Shown piece after piece: positions 13,201 to 28,200 of a DNA stretch of 64,000 bases. This DNA is from Leguminivora glycinivorella. Its lineage: Eukaryota > Arthropoda > Insecta > Lepidoptera > Tortricidae. Made by a program: the position numbers and the translations under genes. The stretch covers positions 25,317,967-25,381,966 of the forward strand of contig NC_062978.1 of assembly GCF_023078275.1 (NCBI RefSeq), in the 5' to 3' direction. The notes under the pieces were generated by a model, which was given only the letters and a program-made list of their open reading frames with translations, was not told where the DNA came from and made no database searches. How positions within the stretch are numbered: the stretch's first letter is position 1; each line of letters opens with the position of its first letter.

Positions 13201-16200
13201 TAAAAAAGGAGGAAGAAGAAAGGATAAAGCAAGAAGAAGAGAGAGAACGGCAAAGACTAGAAGCTATTAGATTAGAAAAAGAACGCAAAGAAAGAAAGAA
13301 GCAGAAGGAAAAAGATCGCAAGGAGCGTCTTAAAGCAGAAGGGAAGCTTTTGACTCCTAAACAGAAGGCTGAGAAGGCTAGAGCTCAGGCTATGCTGGAG
13401 TCGCTGAAAGCACAGGGTATAGAAGTGGGTGGGTCGGAGAAGAAGCCTCCAAGGCCGGGCACGAGGGTCAAGCCTACGAAGCTTAAGAGCCAGATGTCGC
13501 AGGAGGCTCCGTCAACTCCGCAGGAGGAGAAGAAAGTGGAATTGGAGATTGTAGATAAGAAGGTAAAGCTTTTATATTATTTATAAACAACCTTTTGAGA
13601 AGTGACTGTGGTAGCTTCTTTTTACTCTAAAATCAAACTAGAACTTGCCCGTGTGGTGACGGGTTAAGAATTTCACCACCCCCTTTCTTCCTGTGGGTGT
13701 CGTAGAAGGCGACTATGGGATATGGGTTAAATTGTGGCGTAGGCGAGAGGCTGGCAACCTGTCACTGCAATGTGAGAGTGGCACTGAAACTGGAGTAGTT
13801 TCATGTGCTCTGCCTACCCCTTCATGGGATACGGGCGTGATTGTATGTATGTATGTATCAAACTAGAATGTAGTATGCAATTAAGTAAGAAATATTGAAC
13901 TAAACCTAAAATGTTTAATAGAATCCAACCTGGTTTTATTGATTTCCGTTAACTTTAAGGGAAGGTTCTTCAGGTGTTAACTTATTCTTAAAGTTTTCTT
14001 ACACTTTATAATGTTATTTACATTGTTTATGTATGAAAAGAAATAAAATATATTCGTATTTTACCAAATCAATCAATCAATCATTTATTGATAACAGGAG
14101 TTACACGTCATTTTAACATTTTCTGCTTACTTAATTTAACATAGGTACAAAAAGCTAAAATATCACCATATTTGCCATGTTGACCATTTAACTCTTAACT
14201 CATTATGCTGCGCTTTTCCCAGGAGGAACCCAAAAAGCAGGAAAAGAAAGAAGAAGAAGAAGGCATCAAGGACTCGTGGGACGCTGAGTCTTCAGAGGAA
14301 GAGCCGGAGCCTACACCTGAGCCGGAACCAGTCAAGCCACCACAGACTCCTGCTAAGGATAAAACACCCGCCAAGGTATGCTCCATTTCTCTTCTAGGTC
14401 TTCATTTCTCGGCTCTGCTACCAGTGGACTATGTCGCTTTTTGTTTAGTGTAAAGATAGAGGAATAAGTAAGGGTAGAGTTGTAACGCCATATATCAGTA
14501 AATGCGGTTTATTTGTAGTGACATCTAGCGACAATCACGCGTCAAATAGCGTAAATTATCAGTACTGCTACTTGTCAATAGATGTCGCGACGAACGAAGA
14601 GTAAGGCCGTTTTCACATTATCCGATCCAATATCGGATGTAGGAAGGATGTAAAATGTAAGATTTATGCGCTTCCAGGTCTTTATTTATGTATTTGATAG
14701 ATCATTATTACTAAAAAACGATATAAAACGCAAAAATTGCGGATTTAATCCAGATGGCACTATCCTACGAGAGTTTTTGTCCTAGGCACCATTGAACTGC
14801 CGATATCAGCAGGACGCTTCCGACATTTTTAGCATGCCGGACCCCCCGCCAGCTGTCGGCCGATAATATTTGTATGTGTGCGTATATAATGTAGGTAAGG
14901 TATACGTTTGTAGTAGTGTGCGTGACAAAAATGGCGTCTATTAAACAGCTGAAAAAAAAAGATTGTAATTCATCGGTCCGAATTGCGGTTACTATTTTTT
15001 TCATCTTTTAGTGGATATAGTTAAATGTAAAATTATTTATTTTAGCTGCCACTCTTGAGTATTTTTATGATCGTTATTTAAATTTTACAATAAAATATTT
15101 GAAATGTAGTGCGTATAATTATTAAATATAAAAAAAAATTAAAAATAGTTTTTGATACAAAATCATACTTCATTGATTTGGAACAATGCGTTTTATCGGA
15201 CCGACATCCGACACTATCGGAAGCGTTTATCGGGTGTAGGATGTCGGTCCTACATCCGATATCGGATCAGATAATGTGAAAACGGCCTAATGCTCACCAA
15301 TTTTTAGCTAATATTACAATAGTATTAATCAGTATTCTGTTTTCAATTCCTTCGGCTTGTAAATATATGTTGTAAACTGTTCTAATATTTAATTTTTAAC
15401 ATTTTCATCTGGTTGTTATGTATGGATCTGAATGCTGGGCGTCGATGGTGGGAGATGAAAGAAAAGTGCACGTAGCGGAAATGACAATGTTGAGATGGGT
15501 GTGTGGAGTGACCAGAATGGATCGGATCAGGAATGAGTATATTAGGGGAAGTTAGGAAGTAGCGCCTACGGATAACAGAAGATGAGGTGTAGCAGGTTAG
15601 CAAGAAGAATAAAGGTGACTTCGTCGTCCTTCTTGCGTTATTTGCCTTGGTTCATGGGAGCCACGGGTTCGCTTTGACAACCAATCGGATGATTTGGCGC
15701 ACTGGTTTTACGAAAGAGACTGCCATCTGACCTTCCAACCCGAAGGGTAACTAGGCCTTGTTGTGATTAGAGTTTTCTCACAATGTTTTCCTTTTTAGTT
15801 TTTGGTGAATCAAAATGTACTAATTTTTTTTTTTTTCTAGAAGCTGGAAGAAGAAGAAAGTTCGTCCGAGGAAGAAGACAGTTCGGATGAAGACTCAAGC
15901 TCTGAAGAGGACTCTGATGATGAGGGGATGACTGATGCGCAGAAAAAGAGGGAGCTCATCTTGAGGAGATTAGAGGTGAGATAATTCATAGCTAGCGTGA
16001 TCACAGATAGCGAAGACATATTTCACTCCATATAGATGGTTAAAACACACCTCGGACACTGGCGATCAAATATATGAAAGAGGTGCGTTCCTAGCACACA
16101 GTATAAGCTCGTGTAGGTGAACGCGTACTATGCTTGTATGAGTGAAATATGACAGGTCGACTGTTCGCGGTAACTGTGAGGTAATCGAGAGGGAGTGGGC

Positions 16201-19200
16201 GGCACTTTCAGCGGGAGTGGCCATACTGTACGATAGTACTCTTTATTATACTGTGGTTAAAGTCTAACCCTTTTCATAAAAAAAGTACTGAACTGATTAG
16301 TTAAAAAGTGTTTAGCCCTTCTGTCACAAATACGCCAGTCAACATGACAAACGATTATTAGCTAATTTAGGTTTCTAAATCGTTTATGAATAACGCCATA
16401 AAAAAATACGTACCTCTTAACCATGCAAAGTTATATATACGCTTTCCTTTGCGCTACTCCTTTGGTTGGCTCTCGGCTAGATGGCGCTAATATTCAAATT
16501 TGAGAATTTGACCACCTATCAAGTTAAGAATACGGGTCAAATTGTCAATACGGAGATTCATAAGATTTAATCATGTGACCAGTGGTGACAGTCTACGCCA
16601 CATTTTACTTTGTCAATAATCCTCTAGATACTTGATCGTCTTTGATACAGCCTAAGATTTAAATGCTCACGCTACTTAATTCTCTGCACCCGCAGAAACG
16701 CAAAGAAGAGAACGAGTTGAACAAACAGAACAACCCGCTTCGTGCCGCCGTGGTGTGTGTGCTCGGCCATGTCGACACTGGCAAAACCAAGATCTTGGAC
16801 AAGTTACGGCGAACCAACGTACAAGATGGCGAGGCTGGGGGCATCACACAGCAGATAGGCGCTACCAACGTGCCTATTGAGAATATTAAGGAGCAGACTA
16901 AACATGTTAAAGGGGTAAGTCAGGAATTTTAGGTTTAAGATTGTCAAAAATACGAAAATAGTGAACAAGATACGGCGAACCAATTTTTAAAATGGTTGCT
17001 GGTGGTATCACACAGCAGATCGGCGCTACCAACGTGCCTATTGAGAATATTAAGGAGCAGACTAAACATGTTAAAGGGGTAAGTCAGGAATTTTAGGTTT
17101 AAGATTGTCAAAAAGACGAAAATAGTGAACAAGATACGGCGAACCAATTTTTAAAATGGTTGCTGGTGGTATCACACAGCAGATCGGCGCTACCAACGTG
17201 TCTATTGAGAATATTAAGGAGCAAACTAAACATTTTAAAGGGCTGAGTAAGATCAATAATTTTAAAGCTGTCGGAAAGACGAAAATGTTGTCAAAAATGT
17301 AGTTTTAAGTAATCAGAAAGATGAAAATATTGGACGATTTGCGGCGAACCAACGAGCAAGATGGTTGCTGGGGGTATCACACAGCAGACCGGCGCTACCA
17401 ACATGCCTATTGAGAATATTAAGGAGCAAACTAAACATGTTAAAGGGGTAAATAATAGTTAACAATCTTAAGTTATCATAGATACGATTTTTTTCCATAA
17501 ATGTAGTTTTAAGCAATCGAAAAGACGAACATATTGGACAAGATGCGGTGAACCAACGTACAAGATGGCGACGCTGGGGGTAAAAAACTATAATATTAAG
17601 TTATCGGAGAGACGAAAATGTTTGACAATGTGTGTAGAACTGACATACAAGACGACTGTGGGCATCACTATACTTTGTACTTTTGGCACTTGAAAAAAGT
17701 GTAAACAAACCGGAGCCGTCAAATTTGACAGATCCAGGGATAGAGAACCTTTTAAGGCCAGAAACCATTTCCTGTAAAATTTAGCTTAAAACCAATATTT
17801 CGTAAAAAGTCATAATTTTTTGTTGGTAAACTTCGGGAGATAAGGGGAATGGTATTTTATTTTTTACATTTTCCTTCATAATTCCTTAAACTCAAACTAC
17901 AAATAAATTATAAAAAATAGTTTTGATATGTACAATTTGAGCTCTTTCTAACGATACCCCACTTGACCTAGTAACTTGACATTTACGGTTAGCCCCCCTT
18001 CCATTTTGGCCATTTTCTATAATTAATATTAATATATTTAAAAAAATAATAGTTTCAGCTTGTAGAGGTTTAAAATGTTCATAACAGTTCCAAATTTCAA
18101 ATCGATAGCGTAAGTAGTTCTCGAGATATTTAGAAATGTGACAGACATACAGACAGACGGACAGAGCGTCGCCATAAGGGTTCCTTTTGTACCTTTTTGG
18201 TACGGAACTCTAAAAAACATAAATATAACAATCATCATCTCATACGGAGAAACGGAAGCTCGAAAACACAAATATCGAACTTGGAACAGATGATGATGAT
18301 GATGATGATAGATAACAAGCAATGGCAAATGTCAGACAGATAAAATTAAAAATCGCGTAAGGTAGTACACCTTTATATTTTAGTAGAGTTAGTGCGTTTT
18401 CACATTATCCGATCCGATATCGGATGTAGGACCGATATCCCATACATTACAGGCGCCATCTTGGATTTTTCCATCGAAATCCTTCCGACATCCGATATCG
18501 GATCGGATAATGTGAAACCGGAGTTACACCCAGATTAAAATGCAACCATGAGTTTTAAACCTAGTGCAAAATTAGGTACTTTTTGGTTGATGATTCCCTG
18601 AAGAAAATAATAATATTCATTAAATGTAATGACGATAGGTTTGTATTCGTGAAGGTGTATACGTTTCGTCAAATTAAACGAAATTACATGTTAGTGGAAT
18701 GAAATGGAAAATAGTAGTGAGCTCAATTATTTTTAAATAGAGAAAAAAAATCAGGAACCAAACGTTACCTAATAAACAACCCTCAAATTTGACAGCTCAG
18801 GTTTGTTTACACTTTTTTCAAGTGCCAAAAGTACAAGGTATAAGCAAATTGCAGTTACCAATGTGCTTATTGGGAAAAGTTTCGAAAAGTCGAGTCCATA
18901 CCATTAAGTCAGCACCTGATTGCGATTTGTTTGCAGGGAGATGGAAGACAGTGTATCTTGAGTGTCTGAGGTATTGTGAGGCGATGGAAGACCTTCCACG
19001 GTCGGTGTATGATATTGTAAATAATTGTATGTGTCGTTGTAATATATTTTATTTTATTGTATATTTTTTGTCCATGTTAGTTTATTCGGTGTATTGGTAT
19101 TTTATGCTGTAATGCCGTGTAAACTTATTAAATTAAATAAATAAATAAAATTAAATAAAAGAAAGAAAAAACTGAATTTTGCCGCGCTTTCTTTATCACT

Positions 19201-22200
19201 TTTTGACAATACATTTTTTAGGTTAAAATCATTTCTGCCCGTGCCATAAATACAGTTAAATTATTCGGCATTCTATTGTATGCGCGTGTTTTCTAGGTTG
19301 CTTACATGTAGATAGGTATTATTATAAAAACAAAATGATAAATATCTGCTTAGCGTCCAATACGATTTCAATATCGACAACAATGGAGATAAATTACTCG
19401 AATTATTTCTAAAATTGAGCATGACAATTTTTTAATCTATGAAAAGAAAATAGTTTATTTTAACAATTCAAGTTAACCTATTGCAATTTTATGATGCCGT
19501 TGATGGTAATCAATTTCGTTTTCATAGCTAATACAAGTCATATTTAAAAAAAGGTGCTTGGATTTAACACGTCTTCCATAAACTTAAATAGCAATCTTGA
19601 GGCGTTTCTCGAAGTCTTCTATTGATTCAAATCCTGAATTATTGACTTTCGTACACGAAAAAAAAACATGTCTGAATGTCCCCAAAATTGTAAAAAATAT
19701 TGTATGTTTCCTTTTTTTAATACCTAAAAGTACAGAGTATAATTAGATTAATTAGTATAATGAAACCATGTTATAAATACAAATCACAATATCTCGTACC
19801 GTGTAATAAAGGTGACGACTACATAAAAAAATGACATTTTTAGTCCGTCAGTTAGATCTTTCAAAAATACTGAACACATATTTTTCACTTTATCTAATTA
19901 ATGAAAAAATTCAAAGATATAGAGCGTCAAAGTTCCGGAGTTGGTTTTTTGGTAACTGACGGACTAAATACTTTTTTTTAGTCGTCTCGCCTATTAGACC
20001 TTGTTATTACATTTTAAGCTTTTGTTTGAATAACACATATACGTCTGCAATGGCCATGACTTCCTTATTCTGATTCTGGAGCAGTGTGGCCTCCACTTTA
20101 CACCTCTCAAAGGGCCACACGTTGGGAAAGTCCTGCCCTGGTACCGTGAGGTTCATCAGCCTGTGTGTGCCCTGAAAATATAAATAAATTACATAATGTA
20201 GATTGTGGAACATGTCGTTTTTTTTTTTTTATGAAATAGGCAGCAAACGAGCAGACGAGCCGCCTGATGGTAAGCAGTCATCGCCGCCCATGGACATAAG
20301 CAACATCATGGGAGCCACTTATGCGTTGCCGACCTTTGAGAACCCTAAATACCTGCTTCTTGAAGAACCCCATGTCATAGCGCAAAGGAAACACCTCAGA
20401 AGGAAGCTCATTCCACAACTTGCACGTTCTGGGCAAAAACGAGCGGGAGGGTTTATCAGAATAATTCGTAATGATGCGATTCTGAAGCCTCAATGTAGAA
20501 CTAGTATCGCGTGTTGCTGCTTTTCCATTTTTGGGAAATATAATTTATTTCACGGTACATACATATGGTGTTTTCTTGGGACACAAATTTGCAAACTACC
20601 ACGTTTATAATGTTGACGCCATATGTAGTAGTAGTATATATTTGGGAAGTTTAAACCACTTTCATTTCGTTCGAGCGATTCTCGCTCAAACTCATTCCAG
20701 TGGTCTAAACTCCCAAATACATCCTAACCCTCAAATATCTGGGCAAGAATTGTATCATCATCGTTAGGAAGTTTAAACCACATCGATATCGTTTTGCTAT
20801 AATAATCGCGTTTGCATGATCATGTTAGCCATACCGTTGGGAAGTTTAAAATCACTTCATACCGTTCGAGCGTTTCGCGATCGAAATCGTTCCAGTGCTT
20901 ACAAACTCATATATCCGGGCTCTCAAACATCGGGCTAAGATTTTTTCTATGTTACATACTATTCAAATTACTTGTCGTCTCTTGAAACAAAGGTGTTTTG
21001 AGAGCACTTTATTTGAATCTTCAGTGAATATCAGTTATAAGAACACGTTATAAAATGTATGTTTCTTGAAAAAAGATGCAAAAGCTTAACGCAACTCACT
21101 CTCTGAGGTGGCCAGTCCCAGAGTGCGAGTCTCTTCCAAGCGAATGCTCGGTTGACTATGGCGTTTTCACACAACATGTCTGATCAACTCGTCAGCGTCA
21201 CAGAACATGAATGGACCTCCAAGGTGCTCAACCCCGGCGTAAGGCCGCATTTTACGTGCATCATTTAAGTACAATCCTCTTCAGGCATGGAAATCCATAT
21301 ATATCGACCGCGTATATACAGAGTTTCCCTAAGTATCTGATTCAACATTGCACACAAGTCGGTTGGCCAATTCCGAAAAGTGTGAACGTTGGAGTCCCCG
21401 GTCGTCGAGACTCATCAACGTCGTCTATAAGGCGTTTATTTATACGAAGTAACATCAAAAACTTTGATAGTGCGATGTAGACCTATCGTTTATAATAAAC
21501 GAAGTAAATACCACCTTTTGATTAACAATTGTGGACTTTGTAATTAAACAGTAAAAGTCTGAAACGGCAGAAAATACACTATAGTCTTATTTTGCTATGT
21601 CAAGGGGGAATGTAATCAGATCATATTTATTATCATTGATGTTTTACTGCAAGTGCGGCCTCTATTAGTGAGGGATGGTACTAACTAGCTACTTCGTTAA
21701 TTAGATGCTTCTAAGGCATCGTGTTATCCAATATATTATTATGCTAGGTTGCGCTAATTTCCATAGATGTCGTTCACTATCGTTTCCATAGTAAGGAGCT
21801 TCCCTTCAATGGTTCCAACTAAAAAAATCTCATGGGTTCATTTAGTTAAGCACTCAACAAAAGGAGCCTATTTGAGCAAAACAATTATTTCATAATGACT
21901 TCGAACTATGTATGTTTATTGGAACAAGAGTTTTAGACTGTTTGTATTAGGAGGATAAATACTTAATAGATGCACATAAATATATTGTAACGTCATTATA
22001 TATTTGCTCAATTATTACTTTTAATAGCATAAGTCTAAAGTCTTATTTAAAAAATATGGATATTTTTATCTGATATAAACATTTTCATTCATTCATTTAA
22101 AGACGAAGAGAAAAAATAATAATAAGCACTTCACAGAAATGTTGGCCATTTTTGAGATTCGAACCCAGGACCATCCATTTTATAGGTACTGTTAAGTACT

Positions 22201-25200
22201 GCTACTTAGCCGATCATCAAGGTTCGTGTTGCGAAAATGCAACGTCATATCCATATGTTATTCTAATTAGGTATTCTGCATTGATTGCACTAATTGTTAA
22301 AAACAACATCTACTTAACATTTCGTAATTTCGAAACGGATGTAAATTGTTATAGGATACTTGCGTTAGCATAGTATTGGCATAAATATAGGGTTGCCGCC
22401 GGCACGTATTTGGTGATTTAACATTATCATAACCGGGATAAACACCTTAATCTCTTTATTCACTGTTTTGGATGTTTCATCAGCGCAAAACATACGTTTT
22501 AAAACCAATGTTTTCTTGTTAGGTGTTTAACTTATTCTAAGTACACTAAAATAATATGTTTGAATATTGGCTTTTAAACCAAATTGAGAATAATTACAAA
22601 AATAATTTAGTAGTATAAATTACTTTAGCAACATGTTATCTTGCCGCTATGGAGTGATTTCTTGAATAAGATTACCTACACCTAAGATACCACTATCACT
22701 TAATCACTTAATAAGTGTGCCTCGATTTTGCATTTTAAACACCGTAGTATATTAAGTTAGTCATACAAACGGCTTACATGCATTTATTACGAGTACTAGT
22801 AAAATGAGGACTGTGACACCCTGATTCGTTTAGTAAAATCATCAATAAATTGCTATTAATAAACCATCATTCTAATTGTTTATTCCTTTGCTACTTTGCT
22901 CTTTACAGTGCACATTACGTACTCATACGTCTTATAAATAATAAGTTCGAACCACCGTCATTTCTACATATAACATGTAAGTAAGTGTTGTATTTTGTCT
23001 TTTTATAAATTATAATACTAGTTGCTCATGTGCAAGGTTTAAAATGATTTTTTTAATTTACTTTTAGGTCGGACTCCGAGTTTGAAACTATTGTACCCCT
23101 AAATAACAAGACTGGAGGTGCGAAAGCGAAAAAACCGGTGCAGAAAAGAAAGTCCGATGCTGCTAATAGGTAAAAAGATATGACACCTGCACGTACCTAC
23201 TTACATATTGTATGCGTTGCATACGTAAATTGTTTTTGATTATTACGTTTTATTTTACCTACTTACATTATGAATTTAAATTTACAAATTGTTAAAATAT
23301 TTTCAGGTCCGATTCAGAACGAGAGTGGGAAGAAATTGACGCGGGGACCAAGAAGGTGAAGAAGCCTCGCCAGGCGAAATCTCCTAGGTATGTTACACAT
23401 TTAAAATATGCATCTATTCGATTATTATAATTGTGACACCCACCTATGTTGTAATCTGAAAAATATTTTTTGTTGCCTTGTTTTGCATTGCTTATATTTT
23501 ATTGTATTATTTACAGGACTACTAGTGGAGCGTCTAAGAAAAAGACTGCCAGCAACCCCTTCGACGTCTTCGAGCTATTTCCTGATGACGAGGCATTTGC
23601 GAAAAATTGCCCTACACCAGACCAGCTACGCTCGTCTATAACTCAACGCGTGGCTGATGGATTGACTCGGCGTGCTGCTGATCTTGAGGGGGAGTTTTTC
23701 TTGGAGCTGCGAGTATACAACACCGCCGATATACGCAGTGAGTTAGCGGAGCATAAGTGGAAAAAGGCCCTTCTGGCAGTTAAAGCGCAAATAAATAACG
23801 ATACTCCTCAGTGGGAATATCTACAAAAACTCACAAAGCATTTAAGAACTCTTTTTGACGATGCTGAAGTTACATTTTTTCACAACAAAAAAGGTTAAAA
23901 ATTCAGCATTGTCAAAAATAATTTTTAAGTGTATATTTTGAACTGTATTCGGATACCACACATATACATATAGGTACTTACTTTAGTTAGATAAATACTT
24001 ATTTTACTGTTTTATACGCGAATTTAGTTAGGTGGAACTAAAATGCCTTTTTGCTCTGCCTGTTCAATCCAAGTTCTGAAAAATAAATGGGTTGGTCATT
24101 TGAGAAGTACTAAACACAAAAATAATTCTTTAGTGGCAGTAACTGATGGCGTAATTGAGATTTCGTCTGCCTTTCAGGGTCGTATATCATCTTATAGAGT
24201 TTTCGGATCTGAAGAGCTAGAATTTGCTATACCTGAACAGTTTTTAGATAATTTAACGTCGAAACTAGAAAATATTATAAAACAGTGTTTGATAAAGCAC
24301 GTGTGTTTAAAAATCAATTTCGAGTATTTTGGAAACTTTCTTTTATTTAAGAACAACCGGCAGGAAACAAAGTCGTTTACGACAAAAAACTTCACAGTAC
24401 ATCAAAACTATACATTTTCTGAGTTATACCAAAAAGTTATAAACGACATAAAAAATAACATTGAAAATTTTGAGCAGCGCGATAGTGGATGGACTTTCTT
24501 ATCTAATTTATATTTAGAGGTTAATGTTAACAAATACCAGCCTCTGAAAGGATCTTCTTACATAGATTTACCTAAGTCTATTAAAAACAAGAAAGCTTGT
24601 ATTAACATACAGAATAAAGATGAATATTGTTTTCTGTGGAGTATTGTTGCTGCGCTTTATCCCTCAAAAAATCACAAAGAGCGTACGGCCTCATACCCCT
24701 ACTTTAAAGACGTGTTGAATATTGATGGTCTCAGTTTTCCCATAACTTTCTCTGATATTGGTATGTTTGAGCATAAAAATGTGGGTTTAAGTATTAATGT
24801 GTATTCTTTAATGGATAATCGTACAGTGGCAGGACCTATTTATAGATCTCCATATAAAAGGAGTAAGAAAATTAATTTACTTTTAATAGAGAAAGGAAAT
24901 AAATCGCACTACGTTTTAATAAATAATTTGTCTCGATTGGTTCGTTCCCAAATAACTAAACATCATGGTAAACTTTACTTTTGTGAAGATTGCCTCTTAT
25001 TTTTTCCTTCCCTAGACAAGTTTGAAAGTCACTCCTGTAGTGGAATCGCCACTGTACTCCCGGAAAGAGGTACATATCTACAATTTAAACATTATGAACG
25101 TCACTATAATGTTCCTTTTGTAGTTTATTGTGACTTTGAAACAATTCTTAGGCCATTTCAATCATGTGAGCCTGAAAAGGAACCTCAGGGAAGTTTCACT

Positions 25201-28200
25201 GTAAATAAACAAATGCATATACCCGCAGCTTTTGCCTATAACATAGTCTGCTCTTATGATCAACGCTTAAATAGATTTATTCAATACAGAGGACCCGACT
25301 GTGTTTCTAAATTTTTAAAATATTTATACAGACATGTTGAAGATATTTATAAAATATTGCGTGAAGAAGTGCCTATGATTTTCACAGAAACAAATGCTTT
25401 AGCCCACAAAAATGCTCAGACATGCCACATTTGCCTGACTGCTTTATTTGGCGACAAAGTAAGAGATCACTGCCACTTAACTGGTGTTTATCGTGGGGCC
25501 GCTCATCAATACTGTAACTTACGTTATAGTGTTCCCAAATTTATTCCTGTTTTCTTTCATAACTTAGCAGGATATGATGCGCACTTGTTTATAAAGGAGT
25601 TATGCGAGGATGTAGGTTCAAAGGTGCAAATAATTGCGAAGAACAAGGAAAACTATATATCCTTCAGTAAGTTTTTAAAGATGCCTGACGATCAGTATGT
25701 GCGGATACGATTTGTAGATTCGTTTAAATTCCTAGATACAAGTTTAGAAAAATTAGCGAAGGGACTTGCTAAGGCAGACTTTTCTCACTTACGATTGTTT
25801 TTTCCTGATGAAATCAAATTTGACCTATTGACTAGAAAAGGTGTTTATCCTTATGACTATATAACATGTTGGGACACGTTTGCCGAGACTGAATTACCTT
25901 CGCAGGATTTATTTTATAACTCGTTAACTTCGGAGAACATAAGTGATGAGGATTATGTGCATGCGCAAACTGTATGGAATACATTTAATATAAAAAATCT
26001 TGGTCAATATACGGATCTTTACCTTCAGACCGACGTTTTACTTTTATCAGACATCTTTGAAAATTTTCGGCGAAATTGTATGGTTAGTTATCGACTAGAT
26101 CCTGCGTTCTATTTAACCTCCCTAGTCTTTCATTCGATGCAATGTTACTAATGACTGGTATTAAATTAGAGCTAATATCAGACCTAGAAATCATTCGCTT
26201 TATTCAAAAAGGGATTCGAGGAGGGATTTGTATGTGTTCAACTAGACATTCCATTGCAAATAATCAGTATATGAAAACCTACGATAACAAATCACCTGAT
26301 TCGTTTCTCATATACATAGATTGTAATAATTTGTACGGGTATGCAATGTCACAACCGCTGCCTGTGTCAGATTTTCGTTTTTTGGATGACTTTGAAATTT
26401 CACACCTAGATATTACATCGGTTTCAGACGACGCGGAATTTGGGTATATACTTGAGGTTGACTTGCTATATCCGCAATATTTACATCATGATCACAACGA
26501 CTATCCTTTTTGCGCAGAAAAGTTTGTTCCTCCGGGAGGAAAAATACAAAATTAATTCCAAATTTGTTCGATAAATATGAGTACGTAATTCATTACGAGC
26601 ATCTTAAAACATGCCTCAAAAACGGTTTGGTTATTAAGAAAATACATCGTGTACTCACTTTTAAACAAAATTCTTTTTTAAAGAAATACATAGACTTAAA
26701 TACAGAGTTGCGGAAAAATGCGAAAACCCAATTTCAACAGGACCTATTTAAACTAATGAACAATTCGATATTCGGAAAAACTCTTGAGGATTGTGAACGA
26801 CGCGTTGACGTAAAACTGGTCAACCAGTGGTATGACGAACGAAACAGCACTAAAAAGGTTACTTGTGGCGGTACTTTAATAGCAAGACCCAATTTTCATA
26901 GCGCCACAGTGCTCACTGACAACTTGGTAGCCATTCAAATGAAGCCAGAAAGAGTTGTATTGGATAAACCCATTTACATAGGATTCTCGGTATTAGAACT
27001 ATCCAAAAACCATATGTACAAATTTCACTACTCGGTAATAAAACCCCACTATAGTGATCGCGTTCGCCTCTGTTATTCTGATACTGACAGTTTCATTTAT
27101 GAAATTAAAACTAGAGACTTTTACCAAGACTTAAGGACACATTTCTTAGATTTCTTTGATACGAGTAATTACAGTCCTTTAAATGATTTCCAGATTCCTT
27201 TGCGTAATAAAAAGATTCCGGGACTATTCAAAGATGAGCTAGAAGGATCACTTATAACAGAGTTTGTAGGATTGCGGTCTAAGCTGTATTGTATAACTAG
27301 TACACACCCGAAAAAGGGCTTTGTAAAAAAAGCAAAAGGTACTAAGGCTGGTGCCATCAAAGATTTGACACTGGAAAATTACAAAGACGTACTTTTAAAC
27401 GATAAAATCATTCGAAAAAAGAATATTTTGTTTAAAACTATCAAACATGACATCTTCACTCAAACGGTCAACAAAGTTGCTTTATGTAATAAAGATGATA
27501 AACGAATTATTTTATCAGACAAAGTTTCAACTATGGCATGGGGTAATAGTTCTTTTTTGTAGATCCGAAACAAATAATGGAAAAGTTGTAACTAAAAGTA
27601 AGTGCTGAATATTATATGTTGTGGCGAATTTCAATGTACTATTTCAATTGTATTTACCGTGAAAGTGTTTCAAACTGTTATTAAACTTAGTTAACACAGT
27701 TAATCATGAAAAAAATTACACTTTATTTTAGCAGGATGAGGGATATCCACTTATACTCTGCTAACTCACTGCATTGGAAAATAAATATATATATATAATA
27801 ACGCACGTCTGTATTTTATGCTTTTATTTTGTATACTTATCTAATAAACGTATAAAAAATATGTGTTCAGTTTATTTCTTCTTATACACTCCCATACTTT
27901 CCATTTTTACAGGGTGTAACCAAAATACTGATCAACCGTTTAAGAATGTATTCAATATAGTACCTATTGTACAAATAATTATGTTATTTTTAAGTAGCTT
28001 TAACAATGTTTCCCAATGAAAATAATGTAAAAAGATGAATACATTCTTAAAAGGATGACAATTATTTTTGTTATAAGTTTCCTACTCAAAAGCCTGAGTG
28101 CTGTAGATTCATTTTTCTTTAAGGAAGTACAGAGCTATACCTATCTTATAGTAAATAATAGTTGCAAGTGCGCTCTGTGAGTAACTTTCACTCAGTGTTA

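Noticed and set aside
12590..13321. 243-residue minus-strand frame rich in Ser/Phe
   Set aside because: Exact antisense of the Lys/Glu-rich eIF5B exon 4; composition mirrors the real exon.
21211..21480. 89-residue frame in the Polinton left region
   Set aside because: No conserved motif and no context; may be chance.
27774..28019. 81-residue hydrophobic frame after the polymerase
   Set aside because: AT-rich, begins over the probable polyadenylation signal; no recognisable feature.
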